A stretch of DNA of 64,000 bases. It comes from Sinohyriopsis cumingii (taxonomy: Eukaryota > Mollusca > Bivalvia > Unionida > Unionidae). Below, one piece after another: positions 12,671-22,550 of this stretch (the first letter of the stretch is position 1; each line of letters begins with the position of its first letter). A program made the position numbers and the translations under genes. The stretch spans positions 90,864,182-90,928,181 of the forward strand of contig CM068839.1 in assembly GCA_028554795.2 (NCBI GenBank). Direction: 5' to 3'. The notes below the pieces were generated by a model. It searched no databases and had not been told where the DNA came from. It worked only from the letters and a program-made list of their open reading frames with translations.

Positions 12671-13571
12671 GCAAGTCGTTAGGGAATCGGTTTCGAAACT
12701 TGAGTTTCACTGTGATTTTCTATTTCAAGAATGGAATATTTAGTTCCAGATCTCCTTTTATACCAATGTTAATAGTGTCGAAATGCGACTTACTGACGGG
12801 CAAATAGTGACAATGTACAAATTTTCGGTGAACGAGATAGGTGTTTCCACCTTCCGCGTCATTTGTTGTGGCAGAATCCGCTTTGAAATGAATAACTTGC
12901 AATAAAGGTGCGGCTGTGTCCCACCACGTTGTATGCCACCACATCAGAGTATTCAAAGATCAGATTTAATCCTTGGTCCCGTTCCACAGGGTGACGAAAA
13001 AACGTCGAAACATTCAAGTTGTTTGTGATGGGTGGTATGAATAGACGTTTGCCATCTTGAGGTATCCACCCAAAATGCCAAACGATTCAGGACAAAATGT
13101 AATGGACAACACCTTGGCATCCGAAAATTTAATTATCAGGCGACGAGCCACTTTATGGTATTGTATTGAGATTTCGTTTCGTTTTGTCAAAAGCTTTGCC
13201 AAACAACGCATTGAATTTGGAAGCAATCATGTGACCAGATGCTGACCGTAAAATAATAACCTTCGTGGATTTTCAACATGTAGATGTTCCGAGGAGTATC
13301 GGGTAACACTGGTCGTTTCTTAGAGGAATCTACAGTTTCGTTTTCATTCAAGTATTGTTACACTTTGTCATTCAGAACTTGGACCTCAAAAGTTCAGTGA
13401 TGTTTTTGATTTGTGTAGGATGAATCATTTCGATCAAAGCCACTTCCAGTTGGCTTCGTGATCCATTTTGATGGCCTGATGTAATTTGGCCGTTAAACAG
13501 CGCATTGTATTGTGGGAGAAAACATCCATGGAACTGTCAGTTGGTACAGTTAAGTGAAATTGGTTATTCAT
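12671..13571 (-). pseudogene. Penton-like minor capsid protein of W
   Basis: The N-terminus (start at 13571) carries the QFHLTVPTDSSM segment. The C-terminal part reads EGGNTYLVHRKFVHCHYLPVSKSHFD. Frameshifts occur in between, and the stop codon is lost. It is homologous to the single jelly-roll penton of A and B. Confidence 0.8.
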
Positions 13572-13579
13572 AATTACAG

Positions 13580-13880
13580 AGTTCTGCTGTCCGAGGGGTT
13601 GCTCGAGGTCAGAGTGTCCAAAAGAGGGTTATTGTTGCTTTGGTGGTGACTGTTGGGAGGGTGACTAAAACTGAACGCAAGACTCCCGTTGGTACCGTTA
13701 GACTATTTCAGGGAAGGATTTAGGAGAAGGTAACTGATGCAAATGCACAGTAAAATGGTCAACAATTGTTTGTCGTCTTGTTGCAAACTCAAATAGGCAA
13801 TAGCAGCACCGACGACACAATACACAAACTTAAAAATGGCAGAAAAAGACAATTTTAGGTACAAGGTTTGACATCGAAGA
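13580..13880 (-). pseudogene. Two-helix membrane protein of W, N-terminus deleted
   Basis: The minus strand retains KIVFFCHF, CVVGAAIAYLSLQQ and the LLLNPSLK-type end of the second helix. It is fused upstream to integrase sequence by a deletion. It corresponds to 52588-53004 in B. Confidence 0.65.
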
Positions 13881-14245
13881 GGGTGTCGACCACTTTATTT
13901 CAGCATCAGTTTCAGGGCTCGCACTAACTTAGAGCTCTGTTTAGAAGTGAATGGCACAACCGGTGCAAATATTTGGAAACGACGTCGATGATACAAAACA
14001 ACTATTTGTAGCCACGATTGTAGGTGGCCAAATAAGAGACGTCGGCTAAATCGGCTTGCAATTGATGATCGATGCCCTCAACTCGGGTGCGATTTCTTGA
14101 AAATGTTCGTCGAATGGGTTTGTGTACCATTGTTGCACCTGAGGTAAACATCACCTTTTAGTCGGGTTTTGGCAGCATGATATACTTTCTGAATTCCTCC
14201 TTATGCCGCAGGATGTGCTGGATCAGTAAATGCTTGCTAACAAAT
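13881..14245 (-). pseudogene. Integrase fragment of W
   Basis: It retains a region matching RTRVEGIDHQWQADLADVSHL and GYKYLF, then a later piece matching VRALQ...KQSGRHPLRWQ, with internal losses. The second catalytic Asp, the Glu region and the chromodomain are deleted; sequence jumps directly into the membrane protein gene. Confidence 0.7.
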
Positions 14246-14284
14246 TCTCCATCAGAACTCTCTCTCTCTCTTTCTCTCGTTTCA

Positions 14285-14950
14285 AGAAGGCACCCACTCA
14301 ACACTGATGCTACAATGGCTTGGTTGAGGTGATGGTTTGGAAACGGCTTTACGTGTCCGACTTGCCACGGGAGTAGTATTCGAGGGTAGTGATGGTAATG
14401 GCATGGCTTTTGTCTTGCTTTCTTTTTTCATTTCTGGTTTGCCTTCTTTCTTGTTAATTTCTGTCGAAGGAGGAGTGGACATCATCCTTTTAACTCAAGC
14501 TCTGAGGTCTTCTCGTTGGAGTGTGGGGCAAGGAATAAACAAGGACGCTAGCGATGGATGGGAGCCTCTGCTGGTGTTTGAAAGACTTCTCGTGCCTCTC
14601 CTTTCTTCCTCAGACATCCGTGGGACTGCGCATGTCTTGGTCACTGGGGTTTGTAGTGCTAGTCAAGAAATTTGCATCAGGGTCTTAAAATCATTCAGAG
14701 TCGGTTCAGCGGTTTCGTCTAAAGCGTTTTTGTGAAAGTCCTTGCAATACTTGATCTTACCGTTGCAATTTTTCCGTTTCTTGCGAATCGCTGCGATCCA
14801 TGAACGATTACAATTGGTGTTCAAACTGATACATCTCTTTCAACTGAGGATTGGCAGGTAAATGCGTGGTACGTTGTTCTTGCCAATGATGGAATTCTAT
14901 TCATTGTTTGTAAGTCAGTTTCCGTCCTTTCATCAGATTCCAAAGGTCAC
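14285..14950 (-). pseudogene. W copy of the MEGRKL-type Polinton protein
   Basis: The beginning (MKGRKLTYKQ, W..HWQEQRTTHLPANPQL) and the C-terminal SNTTPVASRTRKAVSKP and SVEWVPS match the gene at 50800-51447 of B. The low-complexity centre has diverged and contains frame breaks. Function unknown. Confidence 0.65.
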
Positions 14951-15436
14951 GTCTAAGATCTTTTCGCCCCAGAGGTCCCTTTTATCTTCTTGATCCTTTG
15001 TTATCTTTTTTGACGTATTACTCGTGAAGCAGCTCCAGTTATGAGTGCTATAATCATTGTTCCCAATGTTCCTCTTAGCAATAGTGCTAGTAACAGGCGC
15101 ACAAATTCTTCGCGTTGTTCCAACATCTTTTTCTTTTGACGGATTGGTATTTTCTTTTTGACTATTTGGTGAAGACCGTGTTGATGCTTGACTAAGCATT
15201 TTTTATGATGTTGAGAAAAATATATGTTTTTTTTTTCTCAAGACATTAAGGTAACATTCGCACACGGTATTGACGACGTCTTTCGAGCAGTTTCAGTGAG
15301 TTGTTTTTGCATGGGTGGAGGGACTTTGCACAGGACGGACAACACATCCCAATATTTGGCTAAACCAGGAGGCATTCCGTTAATTTTCTTACCTTTTTGA
15401 GGTGAAGAGGTATGTCTTCTGGATGTGACATCTTTG
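14951..15436 (-). pseudogene. W copy of the core-like LPPRLAKHGDLL protein
   Basis: MPPGLAKYWDVLSVLCKVPPPMQKQL is readable at 15380-15300 (B: LPPRLAKHGDLLSVLSKASPPLRKKL). Later parts continue in other frames. The start ATG lies at about 15434. Polymerase sequence ends immediately upstream, marking the large W deletion. Confidence 0.7.
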
Positions 15437-15557
15437 TTTGTTCGTGGAGCACACAAAAACTATATACCGTAATTTTATCTCATATATTTTTTGAAGCAGT
15501 ATTTTTATAGAAGTTTGTTGAGTGTGTGACCAGTCTGCTTGACGACCTCTTTGGCTA

Positions 15558-18275
15558 TCAAACCATATAATGCTTTTGTTGCTCTATATTGTTATAGCAA
15601 TAGTCACATTTCTCGCAAAAATAATTATATCCCGTGAATCCTGTGATAATGGTAATAGCACAGACATGTTCATCATGATGATTGACTTCAATGCATTTTC
15701 TGTCACTGAACTTGTTTCCTGGAAACAACAGAGGTCCGCACAATTCTTGAGGGTGCACTTTCAAGGTGTAGCATGTGGCTGAGACGTCTTCCAACTTTTG
15801 CACTTCAGGAATACCACAAGCGGTGTCTTTTGATTGGCCCGCTTGGTGTACCAGGAGTTCTGCTCCACTTTGTTGTTTGACTAGATCCGATCGTAGAATA
15901 GGTTTCCAGGCTCTTTTCCATTCTGCGGTATTGTTCTTGTCAGAATACGTTCGTCCCTCTACGACAGCCCTAGATAAACACATCTAGTCATGAGTGTTTG
16001 TCACGTATCCGGCCCACGATTACGTAAGTCAAGAACAAAGGAATTGGTGAGAAGCCATGTATATATATTAGACCCCGTGTCTATAGTGGTCATGTTAGTA
16101 ATTGTTGGGTGTCAAAAATCACATGTGGACGTTGAAAGCTTTGTTTAAGAACAAAAGACCCTTATTGGCGTCGTAAATCTCACCACGTTGACAGACGGCC
16201 AGAAAAGTGTCTGCTAAGTTGAATAGAACAGGACAGAATCGATATCGAATCGAAATTGAGAGAGGGTGTGGTCACCATTTCAACCCGAATTTAACTGAGT
16301 ACTACAGACTAGAAACCCCAGTCACTGTGAAACATCGTGCTGAGAAGTTGTAGCAATAAGTCCTGGAAACCACTCGTGAATTGTCGGGAGAACTTAGAAA
16401 ATTCCAAGAAAAGACAAAGCTTTGTAAAGGTCAGTTATTTATTTGCTCGATTGTTGCAGAATATTACGGCATTGTAATTGTAATTATGTGCAGTATGTAT
16501 ACTTCATTACTAAAATCGTTAGTACGTAGAATTACCTTTGTAGTGTTTAATTTACATGCATATTTGAGAAATGAGCTATGATTATGTAAAGAATTATGTA
16601 CATTGCAAATTCATAGTTAGAATTAATATTGTAATTCGCTATTTGGGTAATTCGTAATAAACTAGTGCATTTATTCATGTGATATTCTAGATTTTGCAAC
16701 TGTTGAATTGAATTGTAACTTTGGAAAATTGTTGCAGTGGGTAAAATTAGTTAATATGGATATTTGAATATGTGTGTACACTTGTAGGAATGCAATGTAC
16801 AGAGATGCGTCTGATTGCAGTGTTGTTGATCAGTATAATGAGATTAAGAATATATATACTGATGTGACGCAAAATGTATTGATGTCTGTATGATAAGTAG
16901 TTGATACCATGATTTTATTATGACGTTGTTTGCCATACAAGAGCGTATAGGTATTTCGATTTGCACGAATGCGTGACCGAAAAATGTAATAACCTTTTAT
17001 CTGATGATTGATTGCTGGTTTAGTGTGAGACGAGATGACTAAAGGAAATATGTTAACGTTTTTGTGTCTTCATATGATGCTTTAAGGGGACAGGCTTCTA
17101 GTGTGGCTTAGTCCCCTATCTCTAACAGAGGTAGGTAATATAGGCTAGTGGAGAAGTCGATTGTGAATCGACGACTAGTCGAAGAGCAGAGACAAGGAGT
17201 AGGAAAAGGAGTCGAGGAGGAGAAATTGGAGAAGGAGTAGTCAATGAGAAGGAGTTAGGAGGGAAGTAGGAAGGAGAACATAAATTGGCGAGATAGGATA
17301 GATACAGATGAATAGAAAACAAGGACAGGTAGAAAAGCGATCTCACACTATAAATCACAAGATGCAACAGGCTATCACTTGGTCGAGAGGAGGAAGAGTG
17401 AAAAGAAATTATTATCATTCGAATATTGAATTGTATTAAATTGTTATTCCTTTGAATTTCACCTTTGTGTTCTCAATAATTTAACTGTGGGCATTGCTGG
17501 CTGGGGGCTCAGAGCTTTACCTCTCTCTATCACTAATTTCACTTCCGACAAAATCGATCTTGGGTGGGGCTTCCATAGTAATTTAACTAATTTATTGGGA
17601 GCACCCCACCCCAACCCTACCAAAACACCACAGTGTTGTTAACTCAGACGAGGCTCGATTAGGTGTTACGAAGCTCGTCCACTAGAAACACATTTCTGTG
17701 ACCAATCCATTTTGGGAAGAGAAACGTGGACCATGCAGAGTGTCTCTTTTCCATCAGTAATGTGAAACTTGTCGTTGGACTGCTAAACGTGTTGAATCTT
17801 GTCGATGACTTTGGAAGGTGTCAATTATGATGTCCTGCTAAAATCTATCAAAACGGGTGAATTCAGACTATCGTGATAAATGGAAAGTGTCATGCGATTG
17901 TCTTCGTTGGCTCGACATTGCCGTTTCAGTGTGGTTAACAAAGATATCTGACAAATCGGTAATTAACCGATGTTTTTCCAGCGATACATTAGACTTAAAA
18001 TCATTAAACTTCAGCGTACGTGTTTGGCATGGTTCTAAATTTTCTAAGGAACGTTTATCGGTCTATCGAATGTAGTAGTACTTTTCAGACGTTAATGAGG
18101 GTGACATTTAGTTTGGTGTAGACTCTCTTGGTCTGGATTCTGGTTCACTCATGTTATCTTCGAAATCGCTAACATGTATTTGAGGCATTATTTCAGCTAC
18201 TGTGCGAGCCGATAGGTCACGTTTCTGATTCGCACTTTCATCTCATTTCTCCACGAAATGAAGCAATCGTTTCAT
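15558..18275 (-). pseudogene. Protein-primed DNA polymerase B of W, N-terminal part only
   Basis: The first part (18275 to 17638) starts MKRLLHF and covers about 210 residues with stops. The second part (15983 to 15558) is an open frame, MCLSRAVVEGRTY to CEKCDYCYNNIEQQKH, ending within the zinc-finger region. The two parts are separated by the LTR-like insertion at 15999-17632. All exonuclease and polymerase motifs are missing because of the deletion that joins this gene to the core-like gene. Confidence 0.85.
15999..17632. mobile_element. LTR-like insertion (solo LTR?) in the W polymerase
   Basis: The plus strand begins TGTCACGTATCC and ends CCAAAACACCACA-like (TG...CA). It is flanked by GTGTT at 15994-15998 and GTGTT at 17633-17637, and it splits a polymerase pseudogene whose sequence resumes on both sides. 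The 1634-bp length, TG/CA ends and 5-bp duplication fit a solo LTR or a small non-autonomous LTR element. No coding capacity is seen. It must be younger than W. Confidence 0.7.
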
Positions 18276-18346
18276 CCTGATTGCAAAATGTCAAATGACT
18301 ACATTTTAAACGCCATGGTCCGTTATATCTCAGTGTAAGGTCAGGA

Positions 18347-18830
18347 ATGAGCCAACACAGACCGAACTTCTGATAAAGCTTTGCGAGGTGTCACACGAGG
18401 GTTTTCTTCAGATAAACCGACAGACTACTCTTACTACTTTCGATTTAAAAGTCAATATACTTGTTATATCTGTCCAAAGAAAGGGGATTGGTATTCAGAA
18501 TGTTCACAAAATAAAAGCAAGACAGGCAATAAAAGAGACAAAGGTCAAGATACTTGTTATCATTCTCAAGAGAAAAAACATTTGTCTTCAAACGGACGTA
18601 ACAAAAAAATGAACCTGACCCTAGAAACAAAAAAACAGTAGAGAGGGCTTCCGAGCAGAAAGAATAGGCACCCTCCGAAAAGGAAGAATGACCCATACCG
18701 GGAAGAAAGAGAAGACAAGAAAACGAGAAGAAAATGAGGGAGACAAGAAGGAGAAGGAAAATATTGTCAAAGTGAACAAATTAGAAATGGAGAGAGTGAA
18801 AAGAAACAAAGAAGATAATACACTTCTTAA
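18347..18830 (+). pseudogene. Zinc-knuckle protein remnant of W
   Basis: Plus-strand homologue of the minus-strand zinc-knuckle genes of A and B, as expected from W's reversed orientation. FSSDKPTDYS precedes CYICPKKGDWYSEC, where the His of CX2CX4HX4C has become Asp; the second knuckle reads CYHSQEKKH with its second Cys lost. A Lys/Glu-rich tail follows. It faces the polymerase start across about 70 bases. Confidence 0.75.
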
Positions 18831-19059
18831 CGTTATGTGTTGTGAAATTTGATGTTAATATTTACCAGGAAATATGCCAGAAAGTAAAACGTAAGTGTCT
18901 CTTGGTTTAGATTTTAATAATCATAAGTACGCACACTCACGCATTCACACACGTACATCATGGGGAAAAATGGATTTGAGTTTTATTTGATTTTGGCAAA
19001 CATTTAATTGTATGTTAACTACAGAGGTGGGTGGCCCTGAAAATGATCTATGGGTGTGT

Positions 19060-19704
19060 TTTTAATCATTCAGGAACGGAAGGTAATGTGCTTTAACTGC
19101 TACTGTCAATGATTTGGTAGAAATCACTATTGTTGGTATTTAGGCGTAGTGGTAGTGTTAACGAAATTGGGGAGTTTGGCTATGGAAGGTATATTTCTCT
19201 TGGGTCAAATTAAATAAGTCCAAGTATATATGAGTACCGTCACGGTTTGACTTTCACTGTCCTCATACTCTCCTAGACTTTATTTCTTCTCTGCTTCTTC
19301 TTCTTGTCGTTTTCTTCTTGCTTCTTGTTGTTGTTGGTGTTCTTCTTCTACTTTTTCTTCTTCTTCTTCTTCCTGTTCTTGTTCTTCTTGTTCTTCTTCT
19401 TCTTTTTCTTCTTCTTGCTTTTGCTGTTGAATACGAAAGGCTTGTTCTGATTCTTTCTGCTGTTGCAAAAAAAATTACAATTCTTTCTTCTGCCTATGTT
19501 TAAAGTCCTCGGCGTACGGTAACCTAGGAAGGACTTGTACCAGAACAATTTCTTACGAAGAGAGAAAATCCGCTAAATCCAAAATTAAAATTGTACTTTT
19601 CAGGAAGTAGAACGTTGTTTGCTTTAGTAACTACTGTTATGCCATCACTGTTCGTCTCCCCAGCCGGTGCACCCCAATTCATCGTCTTCGTTGTTTCCAT
19701 CATG
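19060..19704 (-). pseudogene. Gln-rich coiled-coil gene of W
   Basis: The start (METTKTMNWGAPAGET) matches the left-end genes of B and D. A Gln/Glu-rich coiled-coil stretch is at 19280-19468. It is interrupted by insertions and frame shifts. A decayed histone-type stem-loop (about 19032-19050, minus; TTTTCAGGGCCACCCA survives) lies at its 3' end. Confidence 0.65.
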
Positions 19705-19949
19705 TTCTAAGAATTTCACATCGATTAACTGCGCAGATACGCCAGCGCACACAAATAGGGCATGTGACATAACAGGTAGTTCTCTTCAGATTGGAAGACA
19801 GACTCCGTACAGTGACTGAACTTTGTAACGTGTGCTAGGATTGATGAAAGAATTCAATCCATATCGATCCGCTTTTCCACTATAAATAGCCGTGGCTCAC
19901 CCCATTCCAGTCATATGTTATCGTCACAAGATGTAGACTAACGTAGATT

Positions 19950-20445
19950 CATCTAACCTCCTAGCGTCAATGATGTTAAATTCGAAAAATCCCATGCATA
20001 TCAGATCATCATAGGATATTACCCAGATCATCGATGTGTTGGATCTATGTGAGGAAGCAAGACTGTCTGTAGCGAGTCTTAATCTACGGTTCAGATGTCA
20101 GACGAAGGGGCCCCGAGTGGCTGAGTGGACTAAAGTGCTTTCCGTTACGGATCACTGCCATCTCACCTCTGTCTGCGTGGGTTCGAGTCTAGGATTCGGC
20201 CAATGTTGATATGCGTGAAAGCTTGCCACTAGCTTCTCGTGGGTCGGTGTTTCTTCTCGGGATTTTGCCGGTTTCTTCCTCCACCATTAACAATGGCCGC
20301 CATGCATAGCCTATCGTGTGCTGAAAAATGGCGTTAAACACCACAAAAACAACAACAAGATGTCAGACGAAGTTTGAGGAAGAGAGTAAGATCAGTGCGA
20401 TGTTCTCAATATTAACTGAATGTTGTTAACAAAAGAAGCCCTTTT
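19950..20445 (+). pseudogene. Left-end small gene of W, split by a SINE
   Basis: Only short words match the small minus-strand gene of A, B and D, notably CAGACGAAGTTTGAGGA beside the SINE. An eroded stem-loop (AAGCCCTTTTCAGG, from 20436) follows. It lies on the plus strand because W is reversed. Confidence 0.5.
20093..20372 (+). mobile_element. tRNA-derived SINE with 15-bp target duplication
   Basis: The element at 20108-20357 begins with a tRNA-like head carrying box A (TGGCTGAGTGG) and box B (GGTTCGAGTCT). A conserved central part follows (GTGGGTCGGTG, GCCGGTTTCTTCCTCCACCA, GGCGTTAAACACCA) and the tail is short and A-rich. The perfect duplication AGATGTCAGACGAAG lies at 20093-20107 and 20358-20372. 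The central domain resembles the Meta/Core SINE domain known from molluscs, which is the best clue to the host. Confidence 0.88.
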
Positions 20446-20484
20446 CAGGAACACTCAAATGTCCGGAAAAGATGCTTATTTTAT

Positions 20485-20655
20485 CTTGGGACTGTATAGG
20501 GTCTATGTAAACCCTGGGACTGTATAGGGTCTATGCAAAATTTAAACAAGGAGGGGTCTCTATTTTTTTTAAAAATAAATCAATAAAAATGGGGTAGGCA
20601 ATTGAAAGTCTATCTCTTTTCGAGAAATTGGAGTGGCCCTGAAAAGGGCCTTTGG
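20485..20655. repeat. Left terminal repeat of A (truncated)
   Basis: Two subterminal units (CTGGGACTGTATAGGGTCTA) remain, followed by an AT tract, GGGGTAGGCAATTGAAAG and a histone-type stem-loop. It is the inverse of 60533-60907, which has about six or seven units and the terminal AGTAGTGAATAGGG. Confidence 0.85.
20612..20653 (-). terminator. Histone-type 3' stem-loop, left end of A
   Basis: The minus strand reads AAA, then GGCCCTTTTCAGGGCC (20650-20635), ACTCCA, then TTTCTCGAAAAGAGATA as the purine-rich downstream element. It lies 25 bases past the stop of the small minus gene and inside the terminal repeat. Confidence 0.9.
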
Positions 20656-20674
20656 TTTTATGTTAATGTATCCA

Positions 20675-20908
20675 TTAACATAAAGGGCACCGCATTGGTC
20701 TTCTTCTTGTCCTTAGGCTGCGTCTCACTGTAGGACCATACATTAAAACTCTTTTGAGGCATCCTTGCCTCTCCACGTAAATCCTACGTATCCACAGACT
20801 AGTGTCTGTCCTATGGACAACTGTCCAGTTGGATCGGACATACATGGGTATGTCCGTCCGGAACATCATCGAAGACACAAGCGTGGAAGATTGTACGTCG
20901 GTCCACAT
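20675..20908 (-). CDS. Left-end small basic protein (A)
   Basis: 77 residues starting MWTDVQSSTLVSSMMF and ending RRPMRCPLC. The homologue in D is 76 residues and nearly identical in the core (WTVVHRT, LWIRR, ERQGCLKR, LMYGP, VRRSLR, CPLC); B has one with a stop at codon 2. The protein is Arg-rich with a Cys pair at the end. I recognise no family. It is transcribed outward from a divergent promoter and ends in a histone-type stem-loop. Conservation of frame and length across elements supports a real gene. Confidence 0.65.
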   Translation of the reverse strand: MWTDVQSSTLVSSMMFRTDIPMYVRSNWTVVHRTDTSLWIRRIYVERQGCLKRVLMYGPTVRRSLRTRRRPMRCPLC

Positions 20909-21128
20909 CTTGAGGCGGCAAGTAACAGGTGAGTGATTGCACTGAACTGCACATATTTATCGGGACAGAAAGGATTGAAACGGATTGAGTTCGTTGACCA
21001 ATCCAAACACGTGTTACAAAATTCAGTCAGCCCACATCCAATCCGAAGAGAGCAGTCTGTGACGTCACGTAGTATATATAGATTCGCTAGCGCCTGTGCG
21101 CAGTCAATCCATCCGACAGTTTTTCAAC
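20909..21128. promoter_or_regulatory. Divergent left-end promoter of A
   Basis: It separates the minus gene at 20908 from the plus gene at 21129. Visible sites: CCAATCC twice, a CRE-like TGACGTCA at 21060-21067, TATATATAG at about 21071 for the plus gene, and an AT-rich ATAAATA on the minus strand at about 20950. The same arrangement occurs in B and D. Confidence 0.7.
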
Positions 21129-21686
21129 ATGACGGAAACTATGGAAACGATCAATTGGGGTGCACCAGCCGTTGAGGCTACACAAGGGAACCCGGACTTA
21201 CTTTCAGAAGAGGTGAATTGGGATTATGTGGATTTTCTTAAATGACAAGAATTTGTTCCAGAACCTTCGTCACCTTCTCCTTCATTACCACACGTGGAGA
21301 ATTTTAGACAGAGACAGAAAGAAAAACTGGAGAAATTTATGCAGCAGCAAAAGGAAGCAGAACAAGCTTTTCTTCTACAGCAACAGCAGCAAGAATAAGA
21401 GGTAAGAAAAAAACAAGAAGAAGAAGAAGTAGCAAAGAAACAAGAGGGTGAAAGTCAAACCGTCACAGTACTGTTGGACATTTTAGCAGAGTTAAGAAGT
21501 CTGAAACAAATGTATCAGACTTCTTTATCACGACCGAAGAGAATACGACCTTCACGAGCTAAACACTCTAGCCCTGTGACTAAGCCTACCGTACCACCCT
21601 TAGTGATTTCAACCAAATCATCATCATCATCAGAAGTAGACCTCGGCCGTGGCAAAGGCTTAAGGCACTTAAAGTTGATTACTTAA
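21129..21686 (+). pseudogene. Gln-rich coiled-coil protein of A (two stops)
   Basis: Same frame as the intact B (40210) and D (62857) genes from MTET...NWGAPA to GRGKGLRHLKLIT, but TGA at about 21243 and TAA at about 21397 interrupt it. The C-terminal part (LLDILAELRSLKQMYQTSLS) predicts a helix and is well conserved. Function unknown. A histone-type stem-loop follows 20 bases after the stop. Confidence 0.8.
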
Positions 21687-21702
21687 ACTCACCCCTTCAC
21701 AA

Positions 21703-21747
21703 AAAAGGCCCTTTTCAGGGCCACCCACGTCTCTCGAAAAGAGATAC
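21703..21747 (+). terminator. Histone-type 3' stem-loop (A, Gln-rich gene)
   Basis: AAAAAA, GGCCCTTTTCAGGGCC (21707-21722), ACCCA, then CTCTCGAAAAGAGAT. This is an exact match to the metazoan histone stem-loop consensus with its ACCCA cleavage context and a purine-rich downstream element. Confidence 0.95.
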
Positions 21748-21958
21748 ACTTTCAGTTGCCAATAACTCAAAAAAGTCCCATTTTACCCCTATAGTACGTG
21801 TCTGTGTATGAGTGCGTGAGTGTACGTTCTTATTTTAAAATCAAAAACCCAAAGACACTTACCTTTCATAATTAATTTATTCTTGTATAAATACTTACAA
21901 TTCAATTCACAATTCACAACAAAACACTCTAAAAAGTTCATAGACTTCTTCTTTCTCA
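21748..21958. other. Spacer between convergent genes of A
   Basis: Contains AATAAA on the minus strand (TTTATT, 21876-21881), the poly(A) signal of the zinc-knuckle gene. The word GTACGTGTCTGTGTATGAGTG is shared with B and D. Confidence 0.6.
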
Positions 21959-22417
21959 TTATTTACTCTCTCTGTGTTTTAATTTCTTCACATTCTTTTC
22001 CTCTTCTTCCTCCTCACTTTCTTCCCTTCTTTTCTTCTCCTGTTTCTTTTTCTTTACCTGTCTTCTTTCTTCCTCTTCGTCTTCTTCCTCTGAAGAATCC
22101 CTCTCTTCTTCCTCTGAAGAATCCCTCTCTTCTTCTGACTCCTCTTTTTTCTTTTTTGGACAATCTGGAGACCAGTGTCCTTTTTCTTGACAATGATAAC
22201 AGGTATCTTGACTTTTGTCTCTTTTAACTCCTCTTTTGCTTTTTTGACGGTCTGGACACTCTGAAGACCAATGCCCTTTCTTTTGACAGATATACCAAGT
22301 ATCTTCACTTTTATATCGAAAAGAAGGAGAGTAGTCCGAAGGCTGGTCTGAAGAAAATTTTCTAATGACCCGTCGCAAAGCTCTGATGAAACGTTCGATC
22401 TGGGTAGTCTCTTCCAT
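21959..22417 (-). CDS. Zinc-knuckle protein (A), first knuckle damaged
   Basis: 152 residues from the ATG that follows the TATA box by a normal distance (MEETTQ). The first knuckle reads WYICQKKGHWSSEC, with the first Cys replaced by Trp; the second, CYHCQEKGHWSPDC, is complete. An acidic/basic low-complexity tail follows (SSEEEERDSSEEE, KKKKQEKKRREE). CCHC knuckles usually bind single-stranded nucleic acid. It shares a short two-way promoter with the polymerase gene, which suggests a replication-phase role. Its 3' end has a poly(A) signal, not a stem-loop. Confidence 0.8.
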   Translation of the reverse strand: MEETTQIERFIRALRRVIRKFSSDQPSDYSPSFRYKSEDTWYICQKKGHWSSECPDRQKSKRGVKRDKSQDTCYHCQEKGHWSPDCPKKKKEESEEERDSSEEEERDSSEEEDEEEERRQVKKKKQEKKRREESEEEEEEKNVKKLKHRESK

Positions 22418-22550
22418 CGTTCTACTCGGTTTGAGAGTGAAATGAATAGTAAAAGGACAAAACACATACCCTTTATATACGCTGGTCTGCCATGACTATA
22501 AAGTAGCCCATGGTGTTTAAACTTTACTCATTTGACTTTTTGCTTTCAAG
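22418..22550. promoter_or_regulatory. Two-way promoter, zinc-knuckle/polymerase (A)
   Basis: 133 bases between divergent start codons. TATA-type boxes on each strand: TATATAAAG-like on the minus strand near 22475 and GACTATAAAG at about 22494 on the plus strand. The layout is conserved in B. Confidence 0.75.

Noticed and set aside
17122-17418. Ser/Leu-rich minus ORF
   Set aside because: Lies inside the LTR-like insertion opposite a GGAGAA-rich tract; no conserved motif.
20101-20190. Functional tRNA gene at the SINE head
   Set aside because: Boxes A and B are present, but the element has a SINE body, A-rich tail and target duplication, so it is a retroposed copy.
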